Notes: generated by a model not told the origin, from the sequence alone. A stretch of DNA of 14,737 nt from Candidatus Omnitrophota bacterium (GCA_016206725.1 JACQRA010000130.1:1-14737), one strand, 5' to 3'. Numbered from the stretch's first letter, positions 1-6,482 are shown. Made by a program: numbers and translations.

Positions 1-296
1 AGTGGAAGGTGGAGCCGGGGGTTCAGCTCACCGTGAATCGGCTGGGGGCTGAGGTCGGGGCCTCCCATACCATTGATCGGGTGTTGCTGGCGGGCGAGGG
101 CGCCGACATCCAGATCGGCCGGCCGTACCTCTCGGGTGCGAAGGTGTTATGCGAGGTGCTGGAGCACACCAAAGGGCCGAAGGCCATCACCTACAAGTTT
201 CGGCGACGGGAAAACTACCGCAAAACCAAAGGCCACCGCCAGCAACTCACGAAACTGCTGGTCAAAGATATCCAGGTTGAAGACAGCAGTAAGTAG
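1..296 (+). CDS. rplU: 50S ribosomal protein L21 (3' part)
   Basis: Structural protein of the large ribosomal subunit that binds 23S rRNA. The window opens inside the gene. The frame is readable from base 3 as WKVEPG, matching the conserved QYKVEPG near the N-terminus of L21, so only about 12 residues are missing upstream. Further support is the Gly-rich and basic C-terminal part (FRRRENYRKTKGHRQ) characteristic of L21 and the adjacent rpmA, its near-universal partner. The GTG at 9-11 is an internal Val codon, not the start. The last residues DSSK and the TAG stop lie inside a 7-bp-period repeat (281-308), so the extreme C-terminus is repeat-derived. Confidence 0.95.
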   Translation, partial: WKVEPGVQLTVNRLGAEVGASHTIDRVLLAGEGADIQIGRPYLSGAKVLCEVLEHTKGPKAITYKFRRRENYRKTKGHRQQLTKLLVKDIQVEDSSK

Positions 297-308
297 TAAG
301 CAGTAGAC
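281..308 (+). repeat. Heptanucleotide array between rplU and rpmA
   Basis: Four consecutive 7-bp units can be read: AGACAGC, AGTAAGT, AGTAAGC, AGTAGAC. The units are degenerate but stay in a 7-bp register and each begins with AG. The array contains the end of rplU and runs up to the rpmA Shine-Dalgarno. Alone it would be weak; it is supported by three clearer 7-bp arrays elsewhere in the window. Confidence 0.5.
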
Positions 309-319
309 AGGAGAACAAG

Positions 320-565
320 ATGGCGCATACGAAAGGTCAGGGCTCGACACGCAATGGGCGGGATAGCGCCTCCAAGCGGCTCGGCGTGAAGTGCTTCGAG
401 GGACAGCGGGTGCAGGCCGGCACCATCTTGGTGCGCCAGCGAGGCACCCCGTTTAAACCGGGATGGTTCGTCGGCGTGGGAGGCGACTGGACCTTGTTTG
501 CGAAATGCGACGGCATCGTCCAGTTCCCCAAGACTCGCGTGGTCAGCATTCAGCCTTCCGGGTAA
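320..565 (+). CDS. rpmA: 50S ribosomal protein L27
   Basis: Large-subunit protein whose N-terminal tail reaches the peptidyl transferase centre. It is 81 residues, the usual size. The start MAHTKGQGSTRNGRDSASKR matches the L27 signature (MAHKKGGGSSRNGRDS.SKRLGVK), followed by the conserved RQRGTPFKPG and GVGGDWTLFAK blocks. There is no cleavable N-terminal extension of the Firmicute type. The ATG at 320 is preceded by AGGAGA at 309-314 with 5-nt spacing, which fixes the start. It sits 23 bp after the rplU stop and 20 bp before obgE, the conventional rplU-rpmA-obgE order. Only the 7-bp-repeat spacer before it is unusual. Confidence 0.97.
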   Translation: MAHTKGQGSTRNGRDSASKRLGVKCFEGQRVQAGTILVRQRGTPFKPGWFVGVGGDWTLFAKCDGIVQFPKTRVVSIQPSG

Positions 566-585
566 GATGAGCGAAGTGAATCCGC

Positions 586-1635
586 ATGTTTGTGGATCAG
601 GCTCAGATCACGGTGGCGGCCGGAGCCGGTGGCAACGGCTGTTCCGCGATGCGCAAAGAACCGTACACCCGCTACCCCCGTCCCTCCGGCGGCAGTGGAG
701 GCGACGGTGGGGACGTGATCCTCGTCGCTGATCCTCAGCTTTCGACCCTCCTCGATTTTCACTTCCGACACGAATTCCGCGCAGGCCGAGGCCGACACGG
801 CTCAGGCAATACCAAGACCGGTAAACGGGGTCACGACTGCGAGGTCCGATTGCCCGTGGGGACCATGGTCGTTGATGCGGATCGCGGAGACCTCTTGCGA
901 GATTTTGTCACCGCGGGTGAGCGCCTGGTGGCGGCGCGTGGCGGGCGCGGCGGAATCGGTAACGCCTACGCCATCCATTCGACTATGCTCACCTCGTGCC
1001 GAGCGCACTCGGTGCGAGGCAGGATGGCGTCCCGAGGAAAGCGAGGGATGCCACAGGCCACCCCGGGCGCCGTCGGGGAAGCGCGTCGCCTACGCTTAGA
1101 GCTGAAGCTGCTTGCCGATGTGGGGCTGGTCGGATTTCCCAACGCCGGCAAATCATCCCTCTTGTCGCGCATCTCTACCGCCAAGCCGAAAGTCGCCTCG
1201 TATCCCTTCACGACCAAGACGCCGGTCTTGGGGGTGGTGTCGGTCGGGGAGGGAGGGTCGTTTGTCGCGTGCGATATTCCCGGATTGATCGAGGGGGCTC
1301 ACGACGGCCGCGGGCTGGGCATGCAATTCCTGCGCCACATCGAACGCACCCGCCTCTTGGTGCATCTGGTGGACATGGCGGCGGTGGACGGGCGCGATCC
1401 CGTGCAGGACTACCAGCAACTCCTTCTGGAGCTTTCAACCTACAACCCGGCCTTGGCTGCGCGTCCACAAATTCTCGTCGCGAATAAAATGGATCTCCCG
1501 CAAGCCCACGATCACTTGACGCGATTTCAAGCCGCCGTGCAGCAGCCCGTGGTGCCCATTTCGTGCGCGACGATATCGGGCATCTCGCAGCTTCTCACGT
1601 TGATCTGGAAGGAATTGTCAAATGTCAAGACTTGA
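586..1635 (+). CDS. obgE: Obg-family GTPase ObgE/CgtA with internal insertion
   Basis: Ribosome-associated GTPase acting in 50S assembly and stress control. The N-terminal glycine-rich Obg fold (residues 1-160) includes GGSGGDGGDV and AARGGRGGIGN. The G domain has G1 GFPNAGKSS (183-191), switch region YPFTTKTPVLG, G3 DIPG (230-233) and G4 NKMD (300-303). At 349 residues it lacks the C-terminal OCT domain of some relatives. Between GGIGNA and MPQATPG the expected short F-x-S/A-S-x-N-R segment is replaced by roughly 27 residues of unrelated basic sequence encoded by a palindromic DNA insert (968-1030), about 18 residues more than normal. The frame is kept and all GTPase motifs are intact, so it is probably functional. 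No strong Shine-Dalgarno precedes ATG 586; the stop overlaps proB by 14 bp. Confidence 0.95.
   Translation: MFVDQAQITVAAGAGGNGCSAMRKEPYTRYPRPSGGSGGDGGDVILVADPQLSTLLDFHFRHEFRAGRGRHGSGNTKTGKRGHDCEVRLPVGTMVVDADRGDLLRDFVTAGERLVAARGGRGGIGNAYAIHSTMLTSCRAHSVRGRMASRGKRGMPQATPGAVGEARRLRLELKLLADVGLVGFPNAGKSSLLSRISTAKPKVASYPFTTKTPVLGVVSVGEGGSFVACDIPGLIEGAHDGRGLGMQFLRHIERTRLLVHLVDMAAVDGRDPVQDYQQLLLELSTYNPALAARPQILVANKMDLPQAHDHLTRFQAAVQQPVVPISCATISGISQLLTLIWKELSNVKT
968..1030 (+). repeat. Palindromic insert inside obgE
   Basis: Outer perfect 9-bp inverted repeat ACGCCATCC (968-976) with GGATGGCGT (1022-1030). Inside it is a second hairpin, CCTCGTGCCGAG (992-1003) with CTCGGTGCGAGG (1008-1019), fully paired apart from two G-T wobbles, with a 4-base loop CGCA. 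It is 63 bp, a multiple of three, and stays open in the obgE frame. It coincides exactly with the stretch where ObgE departs from the family. It is unrelated to the GGGGACAC elements. Confidence 0.7.
1607..1613 (+). promoter_or_regulatory. Shine-Dalgarno of proB
   Basis: GGAAGGA inside the last codons of obgE, 8 nt before the proB ATG at 1622. It selects this ATG and implies coupled translation of the overlapping obgE and proB. Confidence 0.7.
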
Positions 1636-2491
1636 CCCCATAGATTCGGCGAAGCGGATTGTGGTGAAAGTGGGGACCAGCGTGTTGGCTGAACGCAGCG
1701 GAGCCCCTCGGATGGGCGCCATCCACGCGCTCGCCCGTCAACTGGCCACGTGCATCCGACAGTCGTGTGAGGTGATTCTCGTCAGCTCTGGGGCGATCGC
1801 CTGCGGGATGGCATCGCTCGGTCTCGCGCGTCGGCCGAAGGAACTCGCCCGGCTCCAAGCGTGCGCCGCGGTCGGCCAAGGGCAGTTGATGGGATTGTAC
1901 AGCGAGGCCTTTGCCCCGCACCATCTGCGGGTGGCCCAGGTGCTGCTGACCCAAGCGGACCTGGCCAATCACGCGCGAGCCCGCAATGCGAGGAACACCT
2001 TGACGGCCCTGCTGGCTCGTCAGGTGGTTCCGATTGTCAATGAGAACGATACCGTCGCGGTGGAGGAGATCACCTTCGGCGATAACGATCGGCTCGCCGC
2101 GCTCGTCGCCTCCCTCGTGCGGGCGGATGTATTGATCTTGCTCTCAGATGTGGACGGCCTCTTGCATCACGGGAAGGTGATTGAGCGCATTGACGATCTG
2201 AACCACACCCATGAGGCGATGATTCTGCCGACGGCGCGTCATACCACGAAAGGCGGCATGGCCTCGAAGCTGGCCGCAGGACGCATCGCGCGTCATGCCG
2301 GCATTCCCATGGTGATTGCGAATGGCCATCGAGCAGATGTCGTGCTCTCGATTCTTGAGGGCAAACCCGTGGGAACCCTGATCGCTCCGCCCGCGAGGCG
2401 ACTGACGTCTCGTCACTGGTGGATGGCCTTCCGCGATCAGCTTCTCCTGCCGAAAGGACTAAGGGGACACAAACAATTTGCCAAATGTTGA
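1622..2491 (+). CDS. proB: Glutamate 5-kinase without PUA domain
   Basis: Phosphorylates L-glutamate with ATP to gamma-glutamyl phosphate, the first step of proline synthesis. The amino-acid kinase domain is complete: IVVKVGTSVLAE (ATP loop), VSSGAIACG, NENDTVAVEEITFGDNDRLAALVA (substrate and metal region), LLSDVDGLL and KGGMASKLAAGRIA. At 289 residues it lacks the C-terminal PUA domain of the roughly 370-residue form. The sequence reaches RHWWMAFRDQ, where PUA-containing relatives begin with R-K-R-W-I-A, then LLLPKGL, then leaves homology. The final RGHKQFAKC and the TGA are encoded by a GGGGACAC palindrome (2463-2510). PUA-less ProB enzymes exist, so activity is plausible. The next gene, proA, encodes the partner enzyme. 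Confidence 0.93.
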   Translation: MSRLDPIDSAKRIVVKVGTSVLAERSGAPRMGAIHALARQLATCIRQSCEVILVSSGAIACGMASLGLARRPKELARLQACAAVGQGQLMGLYSEAFAPHHLRVAQVLLTQADLANHARARNARNTLTALLARQVVPIVNENDTVAVEEITFGDNDRLAALVASLVRADVLILLSDVDGLLHHGKVIERIDDLNHTHEAMILPTARHTTKGGMASKLAAGRIARHAGIPMVIANGHRADVVLSILEGKPVGTLIAPPARRLTSRHWWMAFRDQLLLPKGLRGHKQFAKC

Positions 2492-2510
2492 GCCATGTGT
2501 TTGTGTCCCC
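2463..2510 (+). repeat. GGGGACAC palindrome, copy 1 (proB/proA)
   Basis: 48 bp with a perfect 13-bp terminal inverted repeat GGGGACACAAACA/TGTTTGTGTCCCC and a 22-base centre, followed by GATTTT. It encodes the C-terminus and stop of ProB and ends 9 nt before the proA ATG. Same family as copies at 3805, 4246, 8877, 12807 and 13702. Confidence 0.93.
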
Positions 2511-2519
2511 GATTTTGAC

Positions 2520-3782
2520 ATGACTTTCCCGATACACGAACAAGTTCAGAGGATCGCCGAAGCGGCGAAGCAGGCGGCCCGTGTCCTTGCCAACACCCCG
2601 ACGGCGAAGAAAGACGCCGCCCTCCAAGCCATGGCGCAGGCTCTCCGTGCGCAGCGTGATCGGATTCGAGGGGCGAATGCGGCCGATGTGGAGGCCGCAC
2701 AGGGCGATGGACTCTCTCCCGCGCTGATCGATCGCTTGACCCTGACGGATGCGCGGCTCGATGAGATGGTCACCTCGATCGAGGCCGTGATTCGCCTGCC
2801 GGATCCCGTGGGCGCGGTCATCAAGGAGTGGCATCAGCCAAACGGCCTGCTTATTCGAAAGGTTCGCGTGCCGCTGGGGGTAGTGGGGATTATCTACGAA
2901 TCGCGTCCGAATGTGACGAGCGATTGCGCGTCGCTCTGCCTGAAGAGCGGCAACGCCGTTGTTCTTCGAGGCGGGGCTGAAACGTTTCGTTCCAATCAGG
3001 CGATTGCCTCAGCCATCAAGCAGGCGCTCGCGCAAGCCAAGTTGCCGGAAGCGGCTGTCAGCACCATCCCGACGGCGGAGCGAGCCGGCGTGGATGCGAT
3101 GCTGGAGTTGGATCAGCTCATTGATGTCGTCATTCCACGGGGCGGGGAAGAGTTGATTCGCAAGATCATCGAGCGCTCCCGCATTCCGGTCATCAAGCAC
3201 GCCAAGGGGGTCTGTCACGTGTTTGTGGATGAGGCCGCGGATTTGCAGATGGCGGAGACGATCGCCATCAACGCGAAGTGTCAGCGTCCAGCCACCTGCA
3301 ACGCGATGGAGACGCTGCTCGTGCATGAGCGGGTGGCGAAGCGCTTTCTGCCGTCGGTGATTGCGCGATTGCGCGAGGCCAAGGTGGAGATCCGAGGCTG
3401 CGAGACGACGCGTTCGATGGTCCCCGATGTGCAGCCCGCCACCGAGGAGGACTGGTTCACCGAATATCTCGACCTGATTCTCTCGGTTCGCATCGTGCGA
3501 TCCCTGGATGAGGCGATTGATCACATCACGCGCTACGGCTCCGCGCACTCGGATGCCATCGTGACAAGCGATCAATCCCATGCCGAGCGTTTCCTGCGTG
3601 AAGTGGACTCGGCGTGTGTCTACGTCAACGCCTCCACCCGATTCACCGACGGCTATCAGTTCGGGTTGGGGGCGGAGATCGGCATCAGCACCGACCGACT
3701 GCATGCGCGCGGGCCGATGGCGCTCGAGGAGCTGACCACGTATAAATACGTCGTGATCGGTTCCGGACAGGTGCGGCAATGA
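2520..3782 (+). CDS. proA: Gamma-glutamyl phosphate reductase
   Basis: NADPH-dependent reductase that converts gamma-glutamyl phosphate to glutamate semialdehyde, the second step of proline synthesis. From ATG 2520 it is 420 residues, the normal length, starting MTFPIHEQVQRIAEAAKQAA. Family marks include GVVGIIYESRPNVT, KSGNAVVLRGG, PRGGEELIRKI, and the catalytic Cys260 in RPATCNAMETLLVH. The C-terminus FGLGAEIGISTDRLHARGPM is diagnostic. A TTG 42 bp upstream (2478) is in frame, but the residues it would add come from the palindrome and lack homology, so ATG is preferred. No Shine-Dalgarno can be seen: the 9 nt between element and ATG are GATTTTGAC. Translation may be coupled to proB, whose stop is 28 nt upstream. 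Confidence 0.96.
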   Translation: MTFPIHEQVQRIAEAAKQAARVLANTPTAKKDAALQAMAQALRAQRDRIRGANAADVEAAQGDGLSPALIDRLTLTDARLDEMVTSIEAVIRLPDPVGAVIKEWHQPNGLLIRKVRVPLGVVGIIYESRPNVTSDCASLCLKSGNAVVLRGGAETFRSNQAIASAIKQALAQAKLPEAAVSTIPTAERAGVDAMLELDQLIDVVIPRGGEELIRKIIERSRIPVIKHAKGVCHVFVDEAADLQMAETIAINAKCQRPATCNAMETLLVHERVAKRFLPSVIARLREAKVEIRGCETTRSMVPDVQPATEEDWFTEYLDLILSVRIVRSLDEAIDHITRYGSAHSDAIVTSDQSHAERFLREVDSACVYVNASTRFTDGYQFGLGAEIGISTDRLHARGPMALEELTTYKYVVIGSGQVRQ

Positions 3783-3793
3783 TCCCACCACCT
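3780..3793 (+). repeat. Possible remnant of the 6398 cloverleaf element
   Basis: TGATCCCACCACCT begins at the proA stop codon and matches 13 of 14 bases of TGACCCCACCACCT at 6395-6408, the outer end of the cloverleaf element, which likewise begins at a stop codon (corC-like gene). No matching right arm is present here. The match is short, so this is tentative. Confidence 0.3.
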
Positions 3794-3804
3794 ACGAAAC
3801 AGTC

Positions 3805-3842
3805 GGGGACACAAACAAATTTGGAAATTTGTTTGTGTCCCC
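3805..3842 (+). repeat. GGGGACAC palindrome, copy 2 (proA/nadD)
   Basis: 38 bp with perfect 18-bp arms GGGGACACAAACAAATTT and AAATTTGTTTGTGTCCCC separated by only GG. It is the most perfect copy and looks like the minimal form. It lies 22 bp after the proA stop and 7 bp before the nadD ATG. Confidence 0.95.
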
Positions 3843-3847
3843 TTTTT
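3805..3847 (+). terminator. Terminator-like hairpin between proA and nadD
   Basis: The 18-bp perfect stem of palindrome copy 2 ends in CCCC and is followed directly by TTTTT (3843-3847), the layout of an intrinsic terminator. The two-base loop would be forced open by a few base pairs in RNA. If it terminates, nadD would be separated from proBA transcription, although no promoter is visible in the 7 bp left before nadD. Confidence 0.4.
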
Positions 3848-3849
3848 GA

Positions 3850-4443
3850 ATGAGAGTCGGCATACTGGGGGGGACGTTCAATCCAATCCACATCGGACAC
3901 CTCATCCTCGCGGAGTGCGCCCGCGAACAAGCCCGACTGGATCAGGTGTGGTTCATTCCGACGGCCGTTCCTCCCCACAAACCCTCACGGGATATGGCGA
4001 AGGCCTCCGATCGGCTAACGATGGCGCGGTTAGCGACTCAAGGTCATCCAGCGTTTCGCGTGGAGACGATGGAGTTGCGCCGAGGCGGCGTCTCCTATAC
4101 CTTGGAGACGATCCAGGCGATTCGAAAGCGCTATCCACGGGCGGTGCTCCATCTCATCATCGGCTCAGAGATGCTTCACGTCCCGTGGTATGGGTGGACG
4201 CGGATCATCCGCGAGTGCCGTGTGCTCATCGCCCCCCGTGAAAAGGGGGACACAAACAAATGTCATGTTTTGAGGCGATTTGTTTGTGTCCCCGATTTTT
4301 CCACAACACTTGAGATGCCGCACGTCGACATCTCCTCTTCGATGATTCGGCAGCGTGTTCGTCAGGGACGATCCATTCGGTTTCTCGTCCCGGATGCGGT
4401 CGCGCGCTATATCGAGCAACACCGTCTCTACAGGAGGGCCTGA
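3850..4443 (+). CDS. nadD: Nicotinate-nucleotide adenylyltransferase with in-frame element
   Basis: Transfers AMP from ATP to nicotinate mononucleotide in NAD synthesis. The nucleotidyltransferase motif GGTFNPIHIGH is at residues 7-17, followed by WFIPTAVPPHK, HLIIGSEML and the C-terminal DISSSMIRQRVRQGRSIRFLVPDAV that closes the fold. Residues 133-148 (GDTNKCHVLRRFVCVP) are encoded exactly by a 48-bp GGGGACAC palindrome, 16 codons in frame, located in the variable surface loop between the VLIAPR strand and the MPHVDISSS motif. Total length, 197 residues, is within the family range, so the element may have replaced part of the loop. The catalytic motifs are intact. Only TTTTTGA lies between the previous palindrome and the ATG, so there is no Shine-Dalgarno. 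Confidence 0.95.
   Translation: MRVGILGGTFNPIHIGHLILAECAREQARLDQVWFIPTAVPPHKPSRDMAKASDRLTMARLATQGHPAFRVETMELRRGGVSYTLETIQAIRKRYPRAVLHLIIGSEMLHVPWYGWTRIIRECRVLIAPREKGDTNKCHVLRRFVCVPDFSTTLEMPHVDISSSMIRQRVRQGRSIRFLVPDAVARYIEQHRLYRRA
4246..4293 (+). repeat. GGGGACAC palindrome, copy 3 (inside nadD)
   Basis: 48 bp with perfect 16-bp arms GGGGACACAAACAAAT/ATTTGTTTGTGTCCCC and a 16-base centre, followed by GATTTTT. It begins and ends on codon boundaries of nadD (codons 133-148) and contains no stop in that frame. Confidence 0.95.
4432..4438 (+). promoter_or_regulatory. Shine-Dalgarno of corA
   Basis: AGGAGGG at the end of nadD, 4 nt before ATG 4443. It is one of the strongest sites in the window and supports the TGATG stop/start overlap. 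Confidence 0.75.
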
Positions 4444-5411
4444 TGATCCGCTCGTATCTCTATCGTTCCGATGGGCAACTTGAATGCAACCCACCCGTTG
4501 AGCGGTTTCGCGAGATCCTCAAGCAATCCGATCAGTTGCTCTGGGTGGACATTGAGGACCCGGAAGACACAGACGTGGAGTGCCTGTTGGAACTCTTTGA
4601 GCTCCATCCGCTTACCGTCGAAGACTGCATCATGCCCAATGTCCGTCCCAAGCTGGAGGAGTTCGACCGCTATCTCTTCGTCGTCTTGCAGGGGATTCAT
4701 CGCAGCAAGGAAGGACGCCTGAGGCCGCTTGAGCTGGATTTGTGCATCGGCACGAACTTCCTCATTACCGTCCGCACCGAGCCGATCCGCGTGGTGGATG
4801 AAGACCGCCTCCGCGTCGAGAAAAAATCCCCCATCATCAAGCGCGGGGCGGACTTCCTGTTTTACTCCCTGGCCGATTCGCTCATCGACAGCTACTATCC
4901 CATCCTCGATGAGGTCGAAACGAAAGTGGATGAGTTGGAAACGCGCCTGCTGCGCAACTCCACCCAGACGACGTTGGTCAACCTCTTCGGCATCTACAAC
5001 GAGCTGATGCTGCTGCGGCGCACCCTCGCCCCCCACCGGGAGGTCCTCAGCCGGCTCAATCGCGGGGATCTGCCCTTCATCAAGCCCTCCAACTCGATTT
5101 ATTTCCGCGACATCTACGATCACCTGCTCCGCATGAACGACCTGGTGGATGGCTGCCGAGAGGTCACGACCATGGCCCTTGAGGCGTACGCGACGATCGT
5201 CTCCAATCGGTTGAATGAAATCATGAAGACGATGACGGCTCTGGCCACGCTGTCCCTGCCGCTCATCATTATCACCGGCGTCTACGGGATGAACTTCGGA
5301 GAGCATCCTCTGCTCAATTCGCTGCGCTCACTCCTGCATACCTTCACGGCGCTCGGCCTCCTCTCGATTCCCGTGATGATCTACTTTTTCAGAAAATATC
5401 GATGGCTCTAG
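4443..5411 (+). CDS. corA: CorA-family Mg2+/Co2+ transport protein
   Basis: Homopentameric inner-membrane channel for Mg2+ and Co2+. The protein has 322 residues: a long soluble N-terminal domain (to about 260) with the HPLTVEDC block and an acidic, helical region (DEVETKVDELETRLL), then two C-terminal membrane helices (about 263-281 and 298-316). The selectivity signature YGMNF sits in the loop between them with GMN at 282-284, and the short cytoplasmic tail is basic (FRKYRWL). Its start overlaps the nadD stop by one base (TGATG), and its last 10 bases overlap the next membrane protein gene, indicating one transcript. The downstream CNNM/CBS protein belongs to another family tied to Mg2+ handling, a functionally coherent pair. 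Confidence 0.93.
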   Translation: MIRSYLYRSDGQLECNPPVERFREILKQSDQLLWVDIEDPEDTDVECLLELFELHPLTVEDCIMPNVRPKLEEFDRYLFVVLQGIHRSKEGRLRPLELDLCIGTNFLITVRTEPIRVVDEDRLRVEKKSPIIKRGADFLFYSLADSLIDSYYPILDEVETKVDELETRLLRNSTQTTLVNLFGIYNELMLLRRTLAPHREVLSRLNRGDLPFIKPSNSIYFRDIYDHLLRMNDLVDGCREVTTMALEAYATIVSNRLNEIMKTMTALATLSLPLIIITGVYGMNFGEHPLLNSLRSLLHTFTALGLLSIPVMIYFFRKYRWL

Positions 5412-6397
5412 CCCTCCCCTTGATCGTCGTGGTCGCCGTGCTACTCGCCGTTTCGGCCTTTCTCTCGATGAGCGAAGCGGCGTTCTTGGCGATCAACAAG
5501 GTGCGCCTTCGGCATCTCATGCAGCGGGGCAATCCCGCCGCCAAGACGGTGTATCAACTCCTGACGCATCTGGATCGTTTCATTACGACGGTGCTTGTCA
5601 GCAACAATCTCGTCAACGTCACCCTGACCGTGCTGGGCACCCTGTTATGCATTGAGTGGCTTGGGCCGCATCGGGGGCCGGTGGTCGCGTCCATCGTGAT
5701 GACCGTGCTGATTCTGGTTGTGGGGGAGATCACTCCGAAGCTCTTTGCGACGCGGCATGCTGATCGTACAGCCTTGATCTTGGCATGGCCGCTGCAGGGG
5801 CTGATCGGGCTGATGCGTCCCGTGGTCGCCTTGTTCAACGGTATCAGCCACGCACTGATGCGCCTTTTCGGCGAGTCGCGCCTGCCTCGCTCGCCGCTCG
5901 TGACGGAAGAGGAGCTGAAGGTCATGATGGAAATGGGGCGCGAAGCGGGGGTCTTGGCGGAGCAGGAGCTGCGGCTGCTCCATCGCATTCTGGAGTTCAG
6001 CGACTCCACCGTCCAGGAAGCGATGGTCCCGCGTGATGAGATTGCGGCGGTCGCACTCGATGCCAAAGCCGCCGATGCCCTCGATGTGTTGATCGAGGAG
6101 GGGCATTCCCGCATCCCGGTGTATCGTGCCACCTTAGATGAGGTGGTCGGCGTTATTTATGCGCGCGACCTGCTGGCGATGGTTCGGCATGGCGGGCTGT
6201 TGGTGTTGCCGGATCTGATCCGCCCGGTTGCCGTGGTGCCCGAGACGAAGCGATTGGCGGAGCTCTTGAACGAGTTCCAGCGCGACCGCGTCCAGATTGC
6301 CATGGTGAAAAATCCTCAGGGCGCCACGGTCGGGTTGGTGACGATTGAGGATGTGTTGGAGGAGATCGTGGGAGAGATTCATGAGGGACAGGGTTGA
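5402..6397 (+). CDS. CNNM/CBS-domain membrane protein (CorC/HlyC-like, short)
   Basis: Predicted Mg2+-related transporter of the CNNM (DUF21) family. Residues 1-about 140 form the membrane domain with the typical start LSMSEAAFLAINKVRLRHL and the VVGEITPKLFATRHADR motif. A linker with TEEELKVMMEMGREAGVL follows, then a CBS pair (about 195-325) containing VQEAMVPRDEIAAV, SRIPVYRATLDEVVGVIYARDLL and GLVTIEDVLEEIVGEI. Typical relatives continue for about 90 residues with a CorC_HlyC domain. Here the protein stops five residues after GEI, so that domain is absent. The stop is the last codon before the cloverleaf element at 6398. Hemolysin is a historical name only; ion transport is the safer reading. 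The 10-bp overlap with corA implies co-expression. Confidence 0.88.
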   Translation: MALALPLIVVVAVLLAVSAFLSMSEAAFLAINKVRLRHLMQRGNPAAKTVYQLLTHLDRFITTVLVSNNLVNVTLTVLGTLLCIEWLGPHRGPVVASIVMTVLILVVGEITPKLFATRHADRTALILAWPLQGLIGLMRPVVALFNGISHALMRLFGESRLPRSPLVTEEELKVMMEMGREAGVLAEQELRLLHRILEFSDSTVQEAMVPRDEIAAVALDAKAADALDVLIEEGHSRIPVYRATLDEVVGVIYARDLLAMVRHGGLLVLPDLIRPVAVVPETKRLAELLNEFQRDRVQIAMVKNPQGATVGLVTIEDVLEEIVGEIHEGQG

Positions 6398-6482
6398 CCC
6401 CACCACCTGTGGGTTCTGCCACTGGCAGAAATCTGACGGATGTCAGAGTGGCCTGTGGCCAGCCCACAGGTGGTGGGGTTGA
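6394..6482 (+). mobile_element. 81-bp cloverleaf-forming MITE-like element with TTGA direct repeats
   Basis: Perfect 16-bp terminal inverted repeats CCCCACCACCTGTGGG (6398-6413) and its complement (6463-6478) enclose three hairpins: 7 bp (6414-6420/6424-6430, loop 3), 6 bp (6432-6437/6442-6447, loop 4) and 5 bp (6449-6453/6457-6461, loop 3). Single unpaired bases lie at 6431, 6448 and 6462, so almost every base is paired in a four-stem cloverleaf. TTGA at 6394-6397 and 6479-6482 (TTGAC if the next base is counted) flanks it directly, as expected for a target-site duplication. It carries no gene. The first TTGA supplies the stop codon of the upstream CDS. Confidence 0.75.

Noticed and set aside
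9..296. L21 as a complete 95-residue protein starting at GTG 9
   Set aside because: Upstream in-frame codons give W-K before V-E-P-G, matching the conserved L21 N-terminus, so the gene is cut by the window edge.
2070..3791. Long - strand open frames opposite proB and proA
   Set aside because: They overlap fully with strongly conserved ProB and ProA on the + strand and show low-complexity, Arg-rich translations typical of shadow frames.
6398..6478. Cloverleaf as a tRNA
   Set aside because: Stem lengths, the 16-bp outer stem, the 3-4 base loops and the absence of T-loop and D-loop consensus rule out a tRNA.
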